Shown: in pieces, positions 63,303-64,000 of the stretch
Numbering within the stretch: the first letter of the stretch is position 1
How the letters are laid out: the number at the start of each line of letters is the position of its first letter
DNA from: Lysobacteraceae bacterium
GTDB taxonomy: Bacteria; Pseudomonadota; Gammaproteobacteria; Xanthomonadales; Xanthomonadaceae
Assembly (NCBI GenBank): GCA_004297225.1
Contig: SCUI01000003.1
Location: 1 to 64,000, forward strand
Direction: 5' to 3'
DNA: 64,000 bases
Translations under genes and position numbers: made by a program
Notes under the pieces: generated by a model
The model's input: only the letters and a program-made list of their open reading frames with translations
Database searches by the model: none
Told to the model about the DNA's origin: nothing

Positions 63303-64000
63303 TCACTGCAATCGGTCCGAGCCCTCGGCGGTGGGCCGCGGTTCGAACAAGGCCGTGATTTCATCCGGGGAATAACGATACTGCTCCCCGCAGAACTCGC
63401 AGCGGACCAGGGCCTCGCCCTCGGCAGCGGCGGCGTTGGCTTCCTCCTCGCCCAGTCCCTGGAACATGGCCGAGACCCGATCGCGCGAGCAGGAGCAGCC
63501 GAAGGCCAGCGGCCGCCCGCCCAGCAATTCCACGCCTTCCTCGTGGAACAGCCGGCGCAGGAGAGTGTCGGCCGGAAGCGCCAGCAGTTCGTCGCCGCCC
63601 AAGGTGTCGAACAGGGCGGTCGCCCGGTTCCAGCCGTCGTCGTCGCCGCTGTCGCCGGGCAGTTTCTGCAGCATCAGCCCGGCGGCAGCCTGGTCGCCGG
63701 CGGCAAGCAGCAGCCGGGTCGGCAGTTGTTCGGACTGGCGGAAATAGTCCTCGAAGGCGCCGGCGAGCGAATCGGCCTCCAGCGGCACCAGCCCCTGGTA
63801 GCGGATCGGCTCGCGGCCGCCGGGGGCCGGGTTCTCGATGGTGATGGCCATGATCGCGCCGTCGCCGAGCGCGCGCAGGTCGCGCGACAGCGGGCCGTCG
63901 CCTTCCACCTGGGCGATTCCGCGCACGGTTCCCGCGGCGGTGCATTCGGCGAACAGCGTGCGAAGCGGGCCGTTGCCCCGCAGCTGCACCGACAGGCGTC
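63303..64000 (-). CDS. hslO: Redox-regulated chaperone Hsp33 (5' end missing)
   Basis: Hsp33 is a cytosolic holdase activated by oxidation and unfolding. The visible 230 or so residues have the RLSVQLRGNGPLRTLFAE start of the N-terminal domain, the QSEQLPTRLLLA loop, and the C-terminal redox switch with CSC (in FGCSCSRDRV) and CEFC, which bind zinc when reduced. The frame continues past the right window edge, so about 50-70 N-terminal residues are missing. Confidence 0.95.
   Translation of the reverse strand, partial: RLSVQLRGNGPLRTLFAECTAAGTVRGIAQVEGDGPLSRDLRALGDGAIMAITIENPAPGGREPIRYQGLVPLEADSLAGAFEDYFRQSEQLPTRLLLAAGDQAAAGLMLQKLPGDSGDDDGWNRATALFDTLGGDELLALPADTLLRRLFHEEGVELLGGRPLAFGCSCSRDRVSAMFQGLGEEEANAAAAEGEALVRCEFCGEQYRYSPDEITALFEPRPTAEGSDRLQ

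Overview
The window is high-GC chromosomal DNA from a gammaproteobacterium of the Xanthomonadaceae/Lysobacteraceae (Lysobacter, Luteimonas or Stenotrophomonas type). Three things point there: the dcw run murG-murC-ddl-ftsQ-ftsA-ftsZ-lpxC followed by dciA, an M23 peptidase and secA; the pilB/pilC/pilD/coaE and pilA/pilR/pilS blocks; and GTAG-type REP palindromes like the SMAG elements of Stenotrophomonas. The genus assignment is an inference from gene order and protein sequence only.

Layout. 1-7665: cell-wall and division cluster with 4-base ATGA overlaps (murG truncated at the window edge), ending in lpxC. 7681-9360: a reverse-strand PIN-protein/XRE-ImmA pair that looks like an autoregulated toxin-antitoxin module. 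9452-15119: dciA, M23 peptidase, secA, a Nudix-thiamine-phosphate-synthase fusion, and a REP-associated transposase relative whose nucleophilic Tyr appears to be Phe. 15130-19626: coaE, pilD, pilC, pilB (reverse). 19805-28511: a forward, tightly overlapping nine-gene glycan operon (four glycosyltransferases, two methyltransferases, a DegT aminotransferase, a hexapeptide acyltransferase and a flippase), less GC-rich by eye than its flanks. 28573-32471: two tandem paralogous GT-C membrane proteins resembling TMTC O-mannosyltransferases. 32554-36256: pilA with a sigma-54 promoter, then pilR and pilS. The glycan operon and the GT-C pair therefore sit inside the type IV pilus cluster, which suggests a pilin or surface glycosylation system.

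36337-43618 carries housekeeping genes (sucCD, an aldo/keto reductase, SPFH/NfeD, gcvT, gcvH) interrupted by an ECF sigma factor that has lost region 4 and is fused in frame to a PDZ protein. 43619-44392 holds no convincing protein gene but contains a terminator, a strong promoter and a second terminator that delimit a possible small RNA or attenuated leader for a histone H1-like gene. 44967-52316: serine beta-lactamase-like protein, lemA/M48 peptidase/nucleotide-carrier-like transporter, and an ECF sigma/anti-sigma-like/DUF4097 module. 52320-57355: fadE and a divergent TetR regulator sharing a palindromic operator, then GTP-dependent PEP carboxykinase. 57600-62286: a large Oar-like TonB receptor followed by a TPR-sulfotransferase. 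62345-64000: an exported protein of unknown function and hslO, truncated by the window end.

Five copies of one REP sequence occur: an inverted pair after sucD, an inverted pair after the sulfotransferase gene, and a single copy inside the pilR coding sequence. At three of the four intergenic copies the GTAG end supplies the TAG stop codon of the neighbouring gene.
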